In this document: positions 7,793 to 14,578 of the stretch, one piece after another
Layout of the letters: each line of letters begins with the position of its first letter
Numbering within the stretch: the stretch's first letter is position 1
Source of the DNA: Candidatus Bathyarchaeota archaeon
GTDB lineage: Archaea; Thermoproteota; Bathyarchaeia; Bathyarchaeales; UBA233
Direction of reading: 5' to 3'
Length of the DNA: 19,353 bases
Assembly (NCBI GenBank): GCA_023488835.1
Contig: JAMDCS010000120.1
Coordinates: forward strand, 1-19,353
The notes under the pieces: model-generated
What the model was told of the DNA's origin: nothing
The model's database searches: none
The model's input: only the letters and a program-made list of their open reading frames with translations
Program-made: the position numbers and the translations under genes

Positions 7793-8974
7793 ATGACTGC
7801 TCGGGTTGGTGCTCAAGCATCCAGTAATCGTTGGATGATTCTGTCAGTCTGCTTGATTAGTTGCGGCATATACTATTTCTCGCTTCAGTCAATTCCACCT
7901 CTTTTAACCACGATCGAATCTGTGTTCAGTGTTGGCGCTGGAACAGCTGGACTTCTCATTTCATTTATAGTATTTCCTGGTGTTTTAATGGCCATTCCAG
8001 CGGGCTTCCTGATATGTAAGTACGGTTTTCGGACTATGGGCTTCTTGTCGATTGTCTGTGTCTCTTTAGGAAGCTTAATTATCGCGATCTCAACAAGCTT
8101 CTTTTCTGTGCTCTGCGGTGGAGTAATTATGGGTCTAAGTAGCTGTTTCTTAACAATTGGAACGGCCTCGATAATTCCTCACTGGTTTAAAAGTAGAGAG
8201 TTAGGATTAGCGATGGGAATATTCTCGATTGGATTTCCTCTAGCTACGATAATCGCGTTCCTGATAGGTCCATTAATGCACCAATATTTGGGTTGGCAGT
8301 CACCGTTCTACTTGAGTACAATTGGGGCAATCCTCTGCGGCATATTTTTCCTTGCAATTGTCAAAGATACCCGGTTAATTATAGAATCACGTGTAAGCAA
8401 CAAATCTTATGTTAAGGAGTTTGTAAAGAATAAAGCAGCTTGGAAAATAGGATTAATTTGGTTATTCTACAGCATGGCATCCTCAGCTTTTGTGACATGG
8501 ACACCGACTTTACTGCTGACCTACAAGAGCTTAAATATAGTAAGTGCAAGTTCGCTCTCAAGCTTATACATGGTTTCCATATTGCTTTTCATTCCTTTAT
8601 ATGGATGGGTCTCCGACAAATATGGAAAAAGAAAACCGATTATGGTCGCAGGCTTGTTCGGGATGACTTGTGGTGTTCTCACTCTAATTTTCGTAAATGG
8701 ATTACCATTGATACCTATTGTACTAATAATTGGAGCTTTTGCTTCAGCAGTACCTCCTCTAGCATTTGCATTGATGGCTGAGACTATGCCTCTGGAAAAA
8801 AGCGGGATAGGTTTTGGAATGATGTCTTTTTGGAACCGTACGGCGACAGTAGTTGTTGCACCATTAATTGGATTCTTGTTGGATGCGACACATTCAATGA
8901 CTTATAGTTTTGTGTGTATTTCGGTATTTGCTGTCCTTAGTGCAACCCTTACCTTAACTTCACGACAAAAATGA
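7793..8974 (+). CDS. Major facilitator superfamily transporter
   Basis: A 393-residue integral membrane protein with about 12 hydrophobic helices in two halves joined by a charged loop near 200-215 (RLIIESRVSNKSYVKEFVKNK). The second half carries a good MFS motif A, GWVSDKYGKRKP, after helix 8; the matching loop in the first half, AGFLICKYGFRTMG, is a degenerate copy. The overall pattern resembles MFS importers of small organic or inorganic anions, but the substrate cannot be read from sequence. ATG start; no strong ribosome binding site, so the mRNA may have a short leader. The gene is AT-rich like its TrmB-like and PQQ neighbours, and the regulator upstream on the same strand may control it. 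High confidence for the superfamily, none for the substrate. Confidence 0.9.
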   Translation: MTARVGAQASSNRWMILSVCLISCGIYYFSLQSIPPLLTTIESVFSVGAGTAGLLISFIVFPGVLMAIPAGFLICKYGFRTMGFLSIVCVSLGSLIIAISTSFFSVLCGGVIMGLSSCFLTIGTASIIPHWFKSRELGLAMGIFSIGFPLATIIAFLIGPLMHQYLGWQSPFYLSTIGAILCGIFFLAIVKDTRLIIESRVSNKSYVKEFVKNKAAWKIGLIWLFYSMASSAFVTWTPTLLLTYKSLNIVSASSLSSLYMVSILLFIPLYGWVSDKYGKRKPIMVAGLFGMTCGVLTLIFVNGLPLIPIVLIIGAFASAVPPLAFALMAETMPLEKSGIGFGMMSFWNRTATVVVAPLIGFLLDATHSMTYSFVCISVFAVLSATLTLTSRQK

Positions 8975-9500
8975 GAGCTACTTACTATTTCTATCCTAGC
9001 GAGTAATAACGACCGAGAGAAACGCAACTTTCCCATCGGAAGTTATTCGATTTATAAAAGTGCTAGACCGAGTGTTTTTAAGATCTTTTGAATAGCTTGC
9101 TTATTGTCTATGAAAACTCCTATAAGGGATACCTTCTCGACCTTAAAATACTCTTAAGGTATCTGAGAGAGTTCCATTCTACGTTCACCAGACAGGCGAA
9201 ATAACGAAATTACAGCAAGCGCTCTTAAACGGAAGTACTCGTCTCTGAAGACATACTTCTATATAGTTATAAAGTTTAAGAAAGCCCTGCATCTTTAAAA
9301 GAAGGGAAATAGAACGCGGAAGATAGCGCCAACTATGGTAGATTCCGCCAAACAGCATACATTTGTCAGTAATATTTTTTTTCGAACCAAGAAAGAGGAT
9401 GATGCGGGAGACATCTCCACACTGAGAGGGGTTCAACTCCCATGGCACCAAACCCAATTCCTATGGAAAAGATAATTAGAAGACGAGAATATTCAGTCTT
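8975..9500. other. Gene-free stretch with several inverted repeats
   Basis: No convincing gene in 526 bases. Visible structure includes an 8-bp perfect inverted repeat GATACCTT/AAGGTATC (9128-9135 and 9156-9163, 20-nt loop), a nested hairpin GCGGAA/TTCCGC (9316-9321 and 9343-9348) with inner ATAG/CTAT (9323-9326 and 9333-9336), a run of eight T (9375-9382) and a small GGAG/CTCC hairpin near 9408-9418. The T run could end the MFS transcript or a separate RNA. The stretch ends at an AT-rich box (about 9469-9479) that may drive RNA copy 2. Confidence 0.5.
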
Positions 9501-9501
9501 A

Positions 9502-9641
9502 GGGTTTGCTGAGACTCTGGCTTAAAGGAGAAAAAGCAAATGCAGAAGCTTTTTTTAAACTGTGGCTATTTTGTGAAATTATCGCCAGAGCCCGCTCAGC
9601 CTCATTATTTCTTCTCGAATTTTGACTAAAAAGAAATGAGG
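9502..9641 (+). ncRNA. Structured RNA candidate, copy 2
   Basis: A diverged twin of 3951-4090, also 140 nt. Stems: P1 GCTGAG (9508-9513) with CTCAGC (9595-9600); P2 CTCTGG (9515-9520) with CCAGAG (9585-9590), perfect here; P3 AAAAAGC (9531-9537) with GCTTTTT (9548-9554) around a 10-nt loop; P4 CTCATT (9601-9606) with AATGAG (9635-9640), plus TCTT (9610-9613) with AAGA (9631-9634) after a 3-nt bulge. Compared with copy 1, changes in P3 (G-C to A-T) and P4 (C-G to T-A) keep the pairing, which argues for selection on an RNA. The first 12 bases and the TTGACTAAAAA loop are identical. A six-T run follows at 9656-9661, and the prefoldin gene further downstream has its own TATA-like box, so a separate transcript is likely. 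Confidence 0.6.
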
Positions 9642-9707
9642 ATGGTTATTTGGTGTTTTTTGGTTGTTTCCTCTGCAATACCAGTATCCAGCTTTAGGTT
9701 GGAAATG

Positions 9708-9717
9708 CTTAATTAAG
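9708..9717 (+). promoter_or_regulatory. TATA-like box for the prefoldin beta operon
   Basis: GCTTAATTAAG includes a palindromic TTAATTAA core 36 bp before the TTG start at 9753, which would place the transcript start close to the ribosome binding site GGAAGG (9739-9744 region). It separates the operon from RNA copy 2. Confidence 0.4.
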
Positions 9718-9752
9718 AGCGCTTCTCTTTTCTGGTACGGAAGGAATAGAAT

Positions 9753-10127
9753 TTGAGTGACGAAATTTCAAAATTACCGCCTAACGTTCAAGAAAGGCTT
9801 CTAAGACTCCAACAGCTCCAGCAGACTCTGCAGTCGATTTTAGCGCAGAAGCAGCAGGTTGAAATGGAAAAAACCGAAGTTGACCAAACAATAGAGGAGT
9901 TGCAGAAAACAGCGGATGACGCAGTTATCTACAAGGCAATTGGGTCATTGCTGGTTAAGGCAGAGAAACCAAAAGTAACCGCTGAACTAGAGGAGCGCAA
10001 ATCGCTTTTGGACACTAGAAGCACGGTTATGGCAAGGCAAGAAGAACGCATACGCAGCCAAGTTAAAGAAGCCCAGACAAAACTGCAAGAAGACCTAAGT
10101 CCAGTCTCTGGTCAACCCTTATCTTAA
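9753..10127 (+). CDS. pfdB: Prefoldin subunit beta
   Basis: The beta subunit of the hexameric prefoldin (GimC) chaperone, which captures unfolded proteins in the cytosol and hands them to the thermosome. The 124-residue protein is almost all helix: an N-terminal coiled coil with PPNVQERLLRLQQLQQTLQSILAQKQQVE, the central beta-hairpin region D-x-AVIYKAIGSLLVKAEKPKV typical of the beta class, and a C-terminal coiled coil ELEERKSLLDTR to about 112. Size fits the family. TTG start with a GGAAGG site about 8 bases upstream. Five bases separate it from the DUF3194 gene, a pairing widely conserved in archaea. Confidence 0.95.
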   Translation: MSDEISKLPPNVQERLLRLQQLQQTLQSILAQKQQVEMEKTEVDQTIEELQKTADDAVIYKAIGSLLVKAEKPKVTAELEERKSLLDTRSTVMARQEERIRSQVKEAQTKLQEDLSPVSGQPLS

Positions 10128-10132
10128 GGTGA

Positions 10133-10426
10133 ATGCTTGTGGTAGAGCTCGGCATCCCAGAGCTAACTACCGAGCAAATCGAACTTTTATGCCAAACCGC
10201 TGAAGACGCTGCCAGAAAATACGTTCTATCCAAACTCTCAAGCAAAGAAATCGACCGCTTAGACATCAGCGTGGAAGCAGAAGGAACAAAACCGGTAAAC
10301 GTAACCGTTGAAATCAACCTTGTCTTATCACCCCAAACAAAAAACGTTGACGCAGACGCCATAGTTAAGGAAGCTGCAAACCAAGGGCAGAACGCTGCTG
10401 AAAACTTTCTGAGAAAGATAAAATGA
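10133..10426 (+). CDS. DUF3194 family protein
   Basis: A 97-residue acidic protein of the DUF3194 family, which in archaea lies next to prefoldin beta; its biochemical role is not known to me. It has a helix-rich N-terminal half (PELTTEQIELLCQTAEDAARKYV) and two beta strands (LDISVEAEG, VNVTVEINLVLS), then a last helix. The start is not settled: the ATG at 10133 directly abuts the strong GGTGA site (10128-10132), too close for use, whereas the in-frame GTG at 10139 lies 6 bases after it, so the protein may be two residues shorter. It overlaps the DHH gene by 4 bp. Confidence 0.85.
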   Translation: MLVVELGIPELTTEQIELLCQTAEDAARKYVLSKLSSKEIDRLDISVEAEGTKPVNVTVEINLVLSPQTKNVDADAIVKEAANQGQNAAENFLRKIK

Positions 10427-11418
10427 GCTTCAAACAACTAATACAAGTTTTAGAGGAAACAAAGGCATCGTTTATTTTGTTACTATGTCACCGCAGTGCA
10501 GACGCTGACGCGATTTGCTCCGCTTACGCATTACAAGGTTTGCTCAAACGGTTTTTGCCCAACGCTATTATTGAGATTGGTTGTCCACAGGGCGTCAACA
10601 AACCTGCTAAGCAACTGTTTGAGCATATGCCCATTACTGTGAACCTTAAGCCCAACATTGAATCGGCAGAAGCCATCGTGCTCTTAGACATGAACACCGT
10701 CGAACAACTTGACGAAGTCGCTGAGACAATAAGGAAATCGCCTTCGCCAAAAATAATCATCGACCACCACGCGCCAAGCCCTGAAACCATGCAAATCTGC
10801 AAGTTCTGCATGGTAGATGAAAAAGCTGCGGCTAACTGCGAATTAATTTACCGTCTTTTTAGTCAAGCAGAAGTGGAGCCTAACCTCAACGAGGCTAAGG
10901 CACTGTTTGTTGGCATAGCGTTTGATACGAGGCATTTTGCGTTGGCTAATTCGCCGACTTTTGAGATTATCGCTAAGCTGGTTGTAAAAGGGATAGATGC
11001 TCAGCAAACGCTGGCGCAGTTTGCCCTGCCCATTGACCCTTCTGAGCGGGTTGCAAAGTTGAAGGCTTGCAAGAGGGCAAAAATCATAAAGGTTGAAGGC
11101 TGGATTATTGCGCTCTCCCATGTTAGTGCCTATCAAGCGCCCGCTGCCAAAGCCCTAGTTGATTTGGGGGCACACATGTCGGCTGTGGCAGGGAAAAAGA
11201 ATGGGAAAGTTGAGTTGAGCCTGCGTTGCACACGCCAATTTAATGAGTTGGCAGGGGTTCATTTGGGAGTTGACATTGCTGCGCCGTTGGGTGAGTTCTT
11301 GGAAGGTGTCGGCGGAGGGCACGCGATGGCTGCGGGAGTCAGCGGCAAGGGCGAAATACAAGCGGCGCTCAAACAGTGCCTTGTGCTTTTGAGGCAGAAA
11401 ATAGCCAAAACTGGGTAG
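10423..11418 (+). CDS. DHH/DHHA1 family phosphoesterase
   Basis: A 331-residue cytosolic metal-dependent phosphoesterase of the NrnA/RecJ-like DHH superfamily, expected to cleave short oligonucleotides or pAp-type nucleotides. Motifs in order are H23-R-S-A-D27-A-D29-A (motif I, a variant of HxxPDxDA), a VLLDMN segment at about 86-91 (motif II), IID-H-H with D114-H115-H116 (motif III) and GIAFDTRHFALANSPT (motif IV). The C-terminal DHHA1 domain ends with the substrate-binding G297-G-G-H300. All catalytic acids appear present. The start overlaps the DUF3194 stop (ATGA), so the two are co-translated. Substrate choice (nanoRNA, pAp or cyclic dinucleotide) cannot be set from the sequence. Confidence 0.9.
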   Translation: MSFKQLIQVLEETKASFILLLCHRSADADAICSAYALQGLLKRFLPNAIIEIGCPQGVNKPAKQLFEHMPITVNLKPNIESAEAIVLLDMNTVEQLDEVAETIRKSPSPKIIIDHHAPSPETMQICKFCMVDEKAAANCELIYRLFSQAEVEPNLNEAKALFVGIAFDTRHFALANSPTFEIIAKLVVKGIDAQQTLAQFALPIDPSERVAKLKACKRAKIIKVEGWIIALSHVSAYQAPAAKALVDLGAHMSAVAGKKNGKVELSLRCTRQFNELAGVHLGVDIAAPLGEFLEGVGGGHAMAAGVSGKGEIQAALKQCLVLLRQKIAKTG

Positions 11419-11420
11419 CT

Positions 11421-11458
11421 ACGCTTAAATGAGCAAACTCTCACGCTTAAGGTGAGCA
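11421..11458 (+). repeat. Paired direct repeat upstream of the ECF operon
   Basis: ACGCTTAAATGAGCA (11421-11435) and ACGCTTAAGGTGAGCA (11443-11458) are near-identical copies 22 bp apart, in the 52-bp gap between the DHH stop and the ecfA1 ATG. The second copy also forms the hairpin CTCAC/GTGAG (11440-11444 and 11452-11456). Each contains a CTTAA core usable as a TATA-like box. This is the best place for control of the ECF transporter, either as tandem operator sites or tandem promoters. Confidence 0.45.
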
Positions 11459-11470
11459 GGCACAAAAAAC

Positions 11471-12322
11471 ATGGCTATAATTGAAACAAAAAACCTTACC
11501 TACACCTATCCAGGGGCCACAAAGCCCTCGATTGTGGATGTTTCGATTAAGGTGGAGAAGGGTGAATTTGTTTTAATTACGGGTCCAAGCGGCTGCGGAA
11601 AAACCACGTTGTGCCGATGCTTCAACGGATTAGTTCCGCATTTTTATCAGGGTGAATTAAAAGGCGAAATTTCTGTTTCCGGAATCGACACGCTCAAGCA
11701 TCACACCTACGAGATGGCAAAGCATGTGGGCTTAGTTTTCCAGAACCCAGAAAACCAGCTGTTTGCATTATCCATCGAAAAAGACGTGGCGTTCGGCTTG
11801 GAGAACGTTGGCGTTTCCCGAGAGGAAATGCGCAGAAAAGTCGATTGGGCACTAAACCAAACAGGCATCTACGACATACGCGAGCGGTCACCGCATGAAA
11901 TCTCTGGGGGGCAACAGCAGCGGGTGGCGATTGCGGCTGTTTTGGCTATGGAGCCAGAAGTTATCGTGTTAGATGAGCCGACTTCTTTTCTTGACCCACT
12001 AAGTGCTGAGAAGATTTTTGAGGTAATCTACAAGTTAAACAAGGAGCAGGGAATAACCGTTATCCTAGTGGAGCACCGTTTGGATTTGACGGCCAAGTAC
12101 ACCAACCATCTTATTGTTATGGATGAGGGCAAAGTCCGCTTTGAAGGTGACCCGCGAGAAATCCTCAACTCAGAGGAAACGCGTTTAATCGGTGTTGGAA
12201 TCCCAAAGGCAACTTTGCTATACCAGATGCTCAAAAAAGACGGCTTAAACCTAGGCGATAAAACCCCGCTGTCTTCAGAGGAATTAGCTGACCAACTGCT
12301 GGAGGAACTGTCGCCCAAATGA
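11471..12322 (+). CDS. ecfA1: ECF transporter ATPase subunit EcfA1
   Basis: One of the two ATPases that power an energy-coupling factor vitamin or metal importer at the cytoplasmic face. The 283-residue ABC ATPase has an A-loop Y13, Walker A GPSGCGKTT (38-46), Q-loop FQNPENQLF, signature SGGQQQR from about S145, Walker B VIVLDEP with the D-loop SFLD, and the switch histidine in VEHRLD. The Q-loop wording FQNPENQ is typical of EcfA/CbiO proteins rather than generic ABC importers. The C-terminal extension matches the EcfA dimerisation region. It overlaps ecfA2 by 4 bp. No strong ribosome binding site precedes the ATG. Confidence 0.93.
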   Translation: MAIIETKNLTYTYPGATKPSIVDVSIKVEKGEFVLITGPSGCGKTTLCRCFNGLVPHFYQGELKGEISVSGIDTLKHHTYEMAKHVGLVFQNPENQLFALSIEKDVAFGLENVGVSREEMRRKVDWALNQTGIYDIRERSPHEISGGQQQRVAIAAVLAMEPEVIVLDEPTSFLDPLSAEKIFEVIYKLNKEQGITVILVEHRLDLTAKYTNHLIVMDEGKVRFEGDPREILNSEETRLIGVGIPKATLLYQMLKKDGLNLGDKTPLSSEELADQLLEELSPK

Positions 12323-13140
12323 TTGAGGCACAGGACATAAGGTATTCTTATCCTAACAAAGTTGAAGCCCTAAAAGGCGTCTCACTAACCGTCCAAGACG
12401 GCGAATTTGTCGCTGTAATGGGGCAGAACGGTGCGGGAAAATCAACCCTTGTCAAACACTTCAACGGGCTCTTGAAGCCTTCGCAGGGCAAGGTTCTTGT
12501 GGACGGCGTTGAAACCACCAAATCAAGCGTTGCAGCCCTATCCCGAAACGTCGGCTTCGTTTTCCAGAACCCCGACCACCAACTCTTCAGCGAAACCGTC
12601 GAGGAAGAAATCGCATTTGCCCTCAAAAACTTCGGTTTCACGCCAGAAGTCATCGAGCAACGGGTCACGTGGGCACTGAACCTTTTATCGTTAACCCAGT
12701 ACAGAAAAACTTCGCCTTTCCTGCTTAGCGGAGGGGAACGGAAGCGGGTTGCGTTGGCTTCAGTTTTGGCTTGGGACCCCTCAACTTTGATTTTGGATGA
12801 ACCAACTATTGGGCAGGACCATGAGCAGAAGGAGAAGCTGCGCCAATTCATAATGCAGATGCAGACGCAGAAGAAAACTGTGGTTACGGTTACGCATGAT
12901 GTGGAGTTTGTAGCGGAATGTAACCCCCGAGTGGTGTTGATGAAGGAAGGCAAAATCGTCGCCGACGGTGAAGGAAAAGAAATCCTTACCGACCCCGCAT
13001 TGCTTGAGTTGTCGTCGATTGTTCTGCCGCAAATAGCGCAAGTCTTCACGAAACTGGCGCCGCTGGGTTTTCCCAAGGATGTTATTGACATTTACGAAGC
13101 CAAAGCAATCATCCTAAAAGCCAAGGAGAGCAAAGGCTGA
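12319..13140 (+). CDS. ecfA2: ECF transporter ATPase subunit EcfA2
   Basis: The partner ATPase of EcfA1, 273 residues. It shows A-loop Y11, Walker A GQNGAGKST (35-43), Q-loop FQNPDHQLF, signature LLSGGERKR around S137, Walker B LILDEP, a D-loop reading IGQD where GLD is more usual, and the switch histidine VTHD. The full motif set means it should hydrolyse ATP. The start overlaps the ecfA1 stop (ATGA) and the ecfT ATG follows after one base, so the three are one operon. Assignment as A2 rather than A1 follows gene order and is tentative. Confidence 0.92.
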   Translation: MIEAQDIRYSYPNKVEALKGVSLTVQDGEFVAVMGQNGAGKSTLVKHFNGLLKPSQGKVLVDGVETTKSSVAALSRNVGFVFQNPDHQLFSETVEEEIAFALKNFGFTPEVIEQRVTWALNLLSLTQYRKTSPFLLSGGERKRVALASVLAWDPSTLILDEPTIGQDHEQKEKLRQFIMQMQTQKKTVVTVTHDVEFVAECNPRVVLMKEGKIVADGEGKEILTDPALLELSSIVLPQIAQVFTKLAPLGFPKDVIDIYEAKAIILKAKESKG

Positions 13141-13141
13141 A

Positions 13142-13924
13142 ATGAGCGTTTTTGACGGCTTAAGATTCAGAAAAGTTTACTCGCCAATCCACAACCTAGA
13201 CCCAAGAATAAAATTCGTTTACGTCATCGCCATCTTCGTGGTGGCTATTATTTTTTACCAGATTATTCCACTGCTGGTTTTGTTCTTCATGCAAATTCCC
13301 TTTGTTCTGCTGGCGCGTGTTCAGAGGCAGTGGCTGCGTTCGTTGCGTGGAGCAGCGTTTCTGGCAATATTTATTTTCGTTGTCAATGTTGGAACGACAT
13401 ATTTCACTTCAGGCTACGTTTTGACAGCTTTCAACGTCGAGAATGCGGCTGCGATGACTCTGCGGTTCGTTGTGCTCGTTGAGTCATTTTCGGTTTTCTT
13501 CTTAACCACTTCGCCCGACCACTTGGGATTAGCACTGGAAGAATCCCGCGTGCCCTACGAGTTCGCCTTCGCATTCACAACCGCAGTACGTTTTGTGCCT
13601 GTTTTGGCGGAAGAAGCCCAGACAATCATGGATGCGCAGAAAGCTCGAGGGTTGGAGTTGGAAAAGGGCGGTTTGCTTAAAAGAATAAGGAATTATGTGC
13701 CTGTACTTATTCCGTTGATTGTAAGTGCCATTCGCAGGAGTTTGGAGCTGGCGGAAGCAATGGAGTCGCGGGCGTGGGGAGCCACAAAGAAACGCACCAA
13801 CCTGTACCTGCTAAAGTTGCACAAGGGCGATTATGCTTTGGCGGCAATCACTGTCGGAATTTTAGTGGTGGCCGTTTACGTGCACTTTGTTGTGTCCATC
13901 CCAACAATAAGCCAATTATTATAG
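13142..13924 (+). CDS. ecfT: ECF transporter transmembrane subunit EcfT (CbiQ family)
   Basis: The 260-residue membrane scaffold that links the two ATPases to a substrate-binding S component. It has several hydrophobic helices (FVYVIAIFVVAIIFY, LLVLFFMQIPFVLLA, AAFLAIFIFVVNVG, LRFVVLVESFSVFFL, a late LAAITVGILVVAVYVHFVV) and the two coupling helices with the diagnostic Ala-Arg-Gly type signatures: QKARG at about 165-169 and MESRAWG at about 207-213. No S component lies in the window, so the transported vitamin or metal is unknown; it may be a shared group II module. A 13-bp palindrome (13923-13935) begins in the stop codon. Confidence 0.92.
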   Translation: MSVFDGLRFRKVYSPIHNLDPRIKFVYVIAIFVVAIIFYQIIPLLVLFFMQIPFVLLARVQRQWLRSLRGAAFLAIFIFVVNVGTTYFTSGYVLTAFNVENAAAMTLRFVVLVESFSVFFLTTSPDHLGLALEESRVPYEFAFAFTTAVRFVPVLAEEAQTIMDAQKARGLELEKGGLLKRIRNYVPVLIPLIVSAIRRSLELAEAMESRAWGATKKRTNLYLLKLHKGDYALAAITVGILVVAVYVHFVVSIPTISQLL

Positions 13925-13952
13925 TATACGATACTTCGCCAGATTGTCGGAG

Positions 13953-14037
13953 TAATTGCAGGTCGCACACATGATTTTTCTGTTGACAAAGTAAAAATGT
14001 CGGATTTTTTCAATTTTAATTATTTAATCTGCAATTA
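13953..14037. repeat. 9-bp inverted repeat in the ecfT-to-membrane-protein gap
   Basis: TAATTGCAG (13953-13961) and CTGCAATTA (14029-14037) are perfect inverted copies enclosing 67 AT-rich bases. The gap also holds a TATA-like TTTAATTATTTAA. It may be a paired binding site, a long hairpin, or chance in AT-rich DNA. Confidence 0.3.
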
Positions 14038-14088
14038 AGAATGTTTAAAAACTAGTTTCACTTATTTTTTTAGAGGAGTCCGTTCGTT

Positions 14089-14511
14089 TTGGAGCCTCTT
14101 GACCCGCTTGGCACCATTATCCAATCAGCCGCGGTTGCACTCTTGTTTTTGTTAGTTTTGGGACTGCCGCTTGTCAGAGGCATAAACACTAAAAAGAACC
14201 TTAAACGACACGGCATTTTGGCAACTGTCGGATTAATTCTGCAAATAGTGCTTATCCTAGTTACAATGGTTCCTGCTTTCCCGGAGATTTCTGGAAAGAT
14301 ATTGACACTACAGCCCATGTACGCATTTAACACTTGGTTACACATTATCGCAGGTTCAGCTGCCATCACCTCAGGAATTGTTTACTCGGGGATGTGGCTT
14401 GCGGCTTCATCTTCAGCAATGGGGTGTACTAGAGCAAAAAAATTCATGATGCCAACGCTCATTGTTTGGATTGCAGCAATAATTACTGGAGCTTTAATCC
14501 ACTTTTTGTAA
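14089..14511 (+). CDS. Four-helix membrane protein, DUF420-like
   Basis: A 140-residue protein with four clear hydrophobic helices, at about 8-28, 41-63, 80-103 and 117-138. Histidines at KRHGIL, WLHIIAG and LIHFL lie near helix ends, and the layout (short loops, a basic CTRAKK turn before the last helix) resembles DUF420 proteins, which occur with respiratory complexes in bacteria and archaea. That match is by eye and weak; a cytochrome b561-like fold is another possibility. The TTG start is supported by GAGGAG (about 14072-14077). It stands alone between ecfT and the endonuclease-like gene, each with a spacer. Confidence 0.65.
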   Translation: MEPLDPLGTIIQSAAVALLFLLVLGLPLVRGINTKKNLKRHGILATVGLILQIVLILVTMVPAFPEISGKILTLQPMYAFNTWLHIIAGSAAITSGIVYSGMWLAASSSAMGCTRAKKFMMPTLIVWIAAIITGALIHFL

Positions 14512-14578
14512 ATGTTTTAAGTTTTTAATGTTTTGGCAGAAAACGTTATTGCCAACCTAACCTTAAGGTGGAAGGGAT

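Noticed and set aside
9399..9425. C/D box sRNA with ATGATGC and CTGA
   Set aside because: The C box has a wrong last base, and no second C'/D pair at the usual spacing could be found.
9428..9449. tRNA 3' end with a GGGTTCAACTCCC T-arm followed by GGCACCA
   Set aside because: Only three clean base pairs in the T stem, and no matching TGGTGCC acceptor strand or anticodon arm upstream; at most a remnant or chance.
9185..9457. 90-codon open frame on the minus strand
   Set aside because: Composition is unlike the real genes, no recognisable motif or ribosome binding site, and it overlaps the inverted repeats.
12348..13091. 247-codon open frame antisense to ecfA2
   Set aside because: A shadow of the strongly supported ATPase gene, rich in Ser, Thr and Phe, with no domain.
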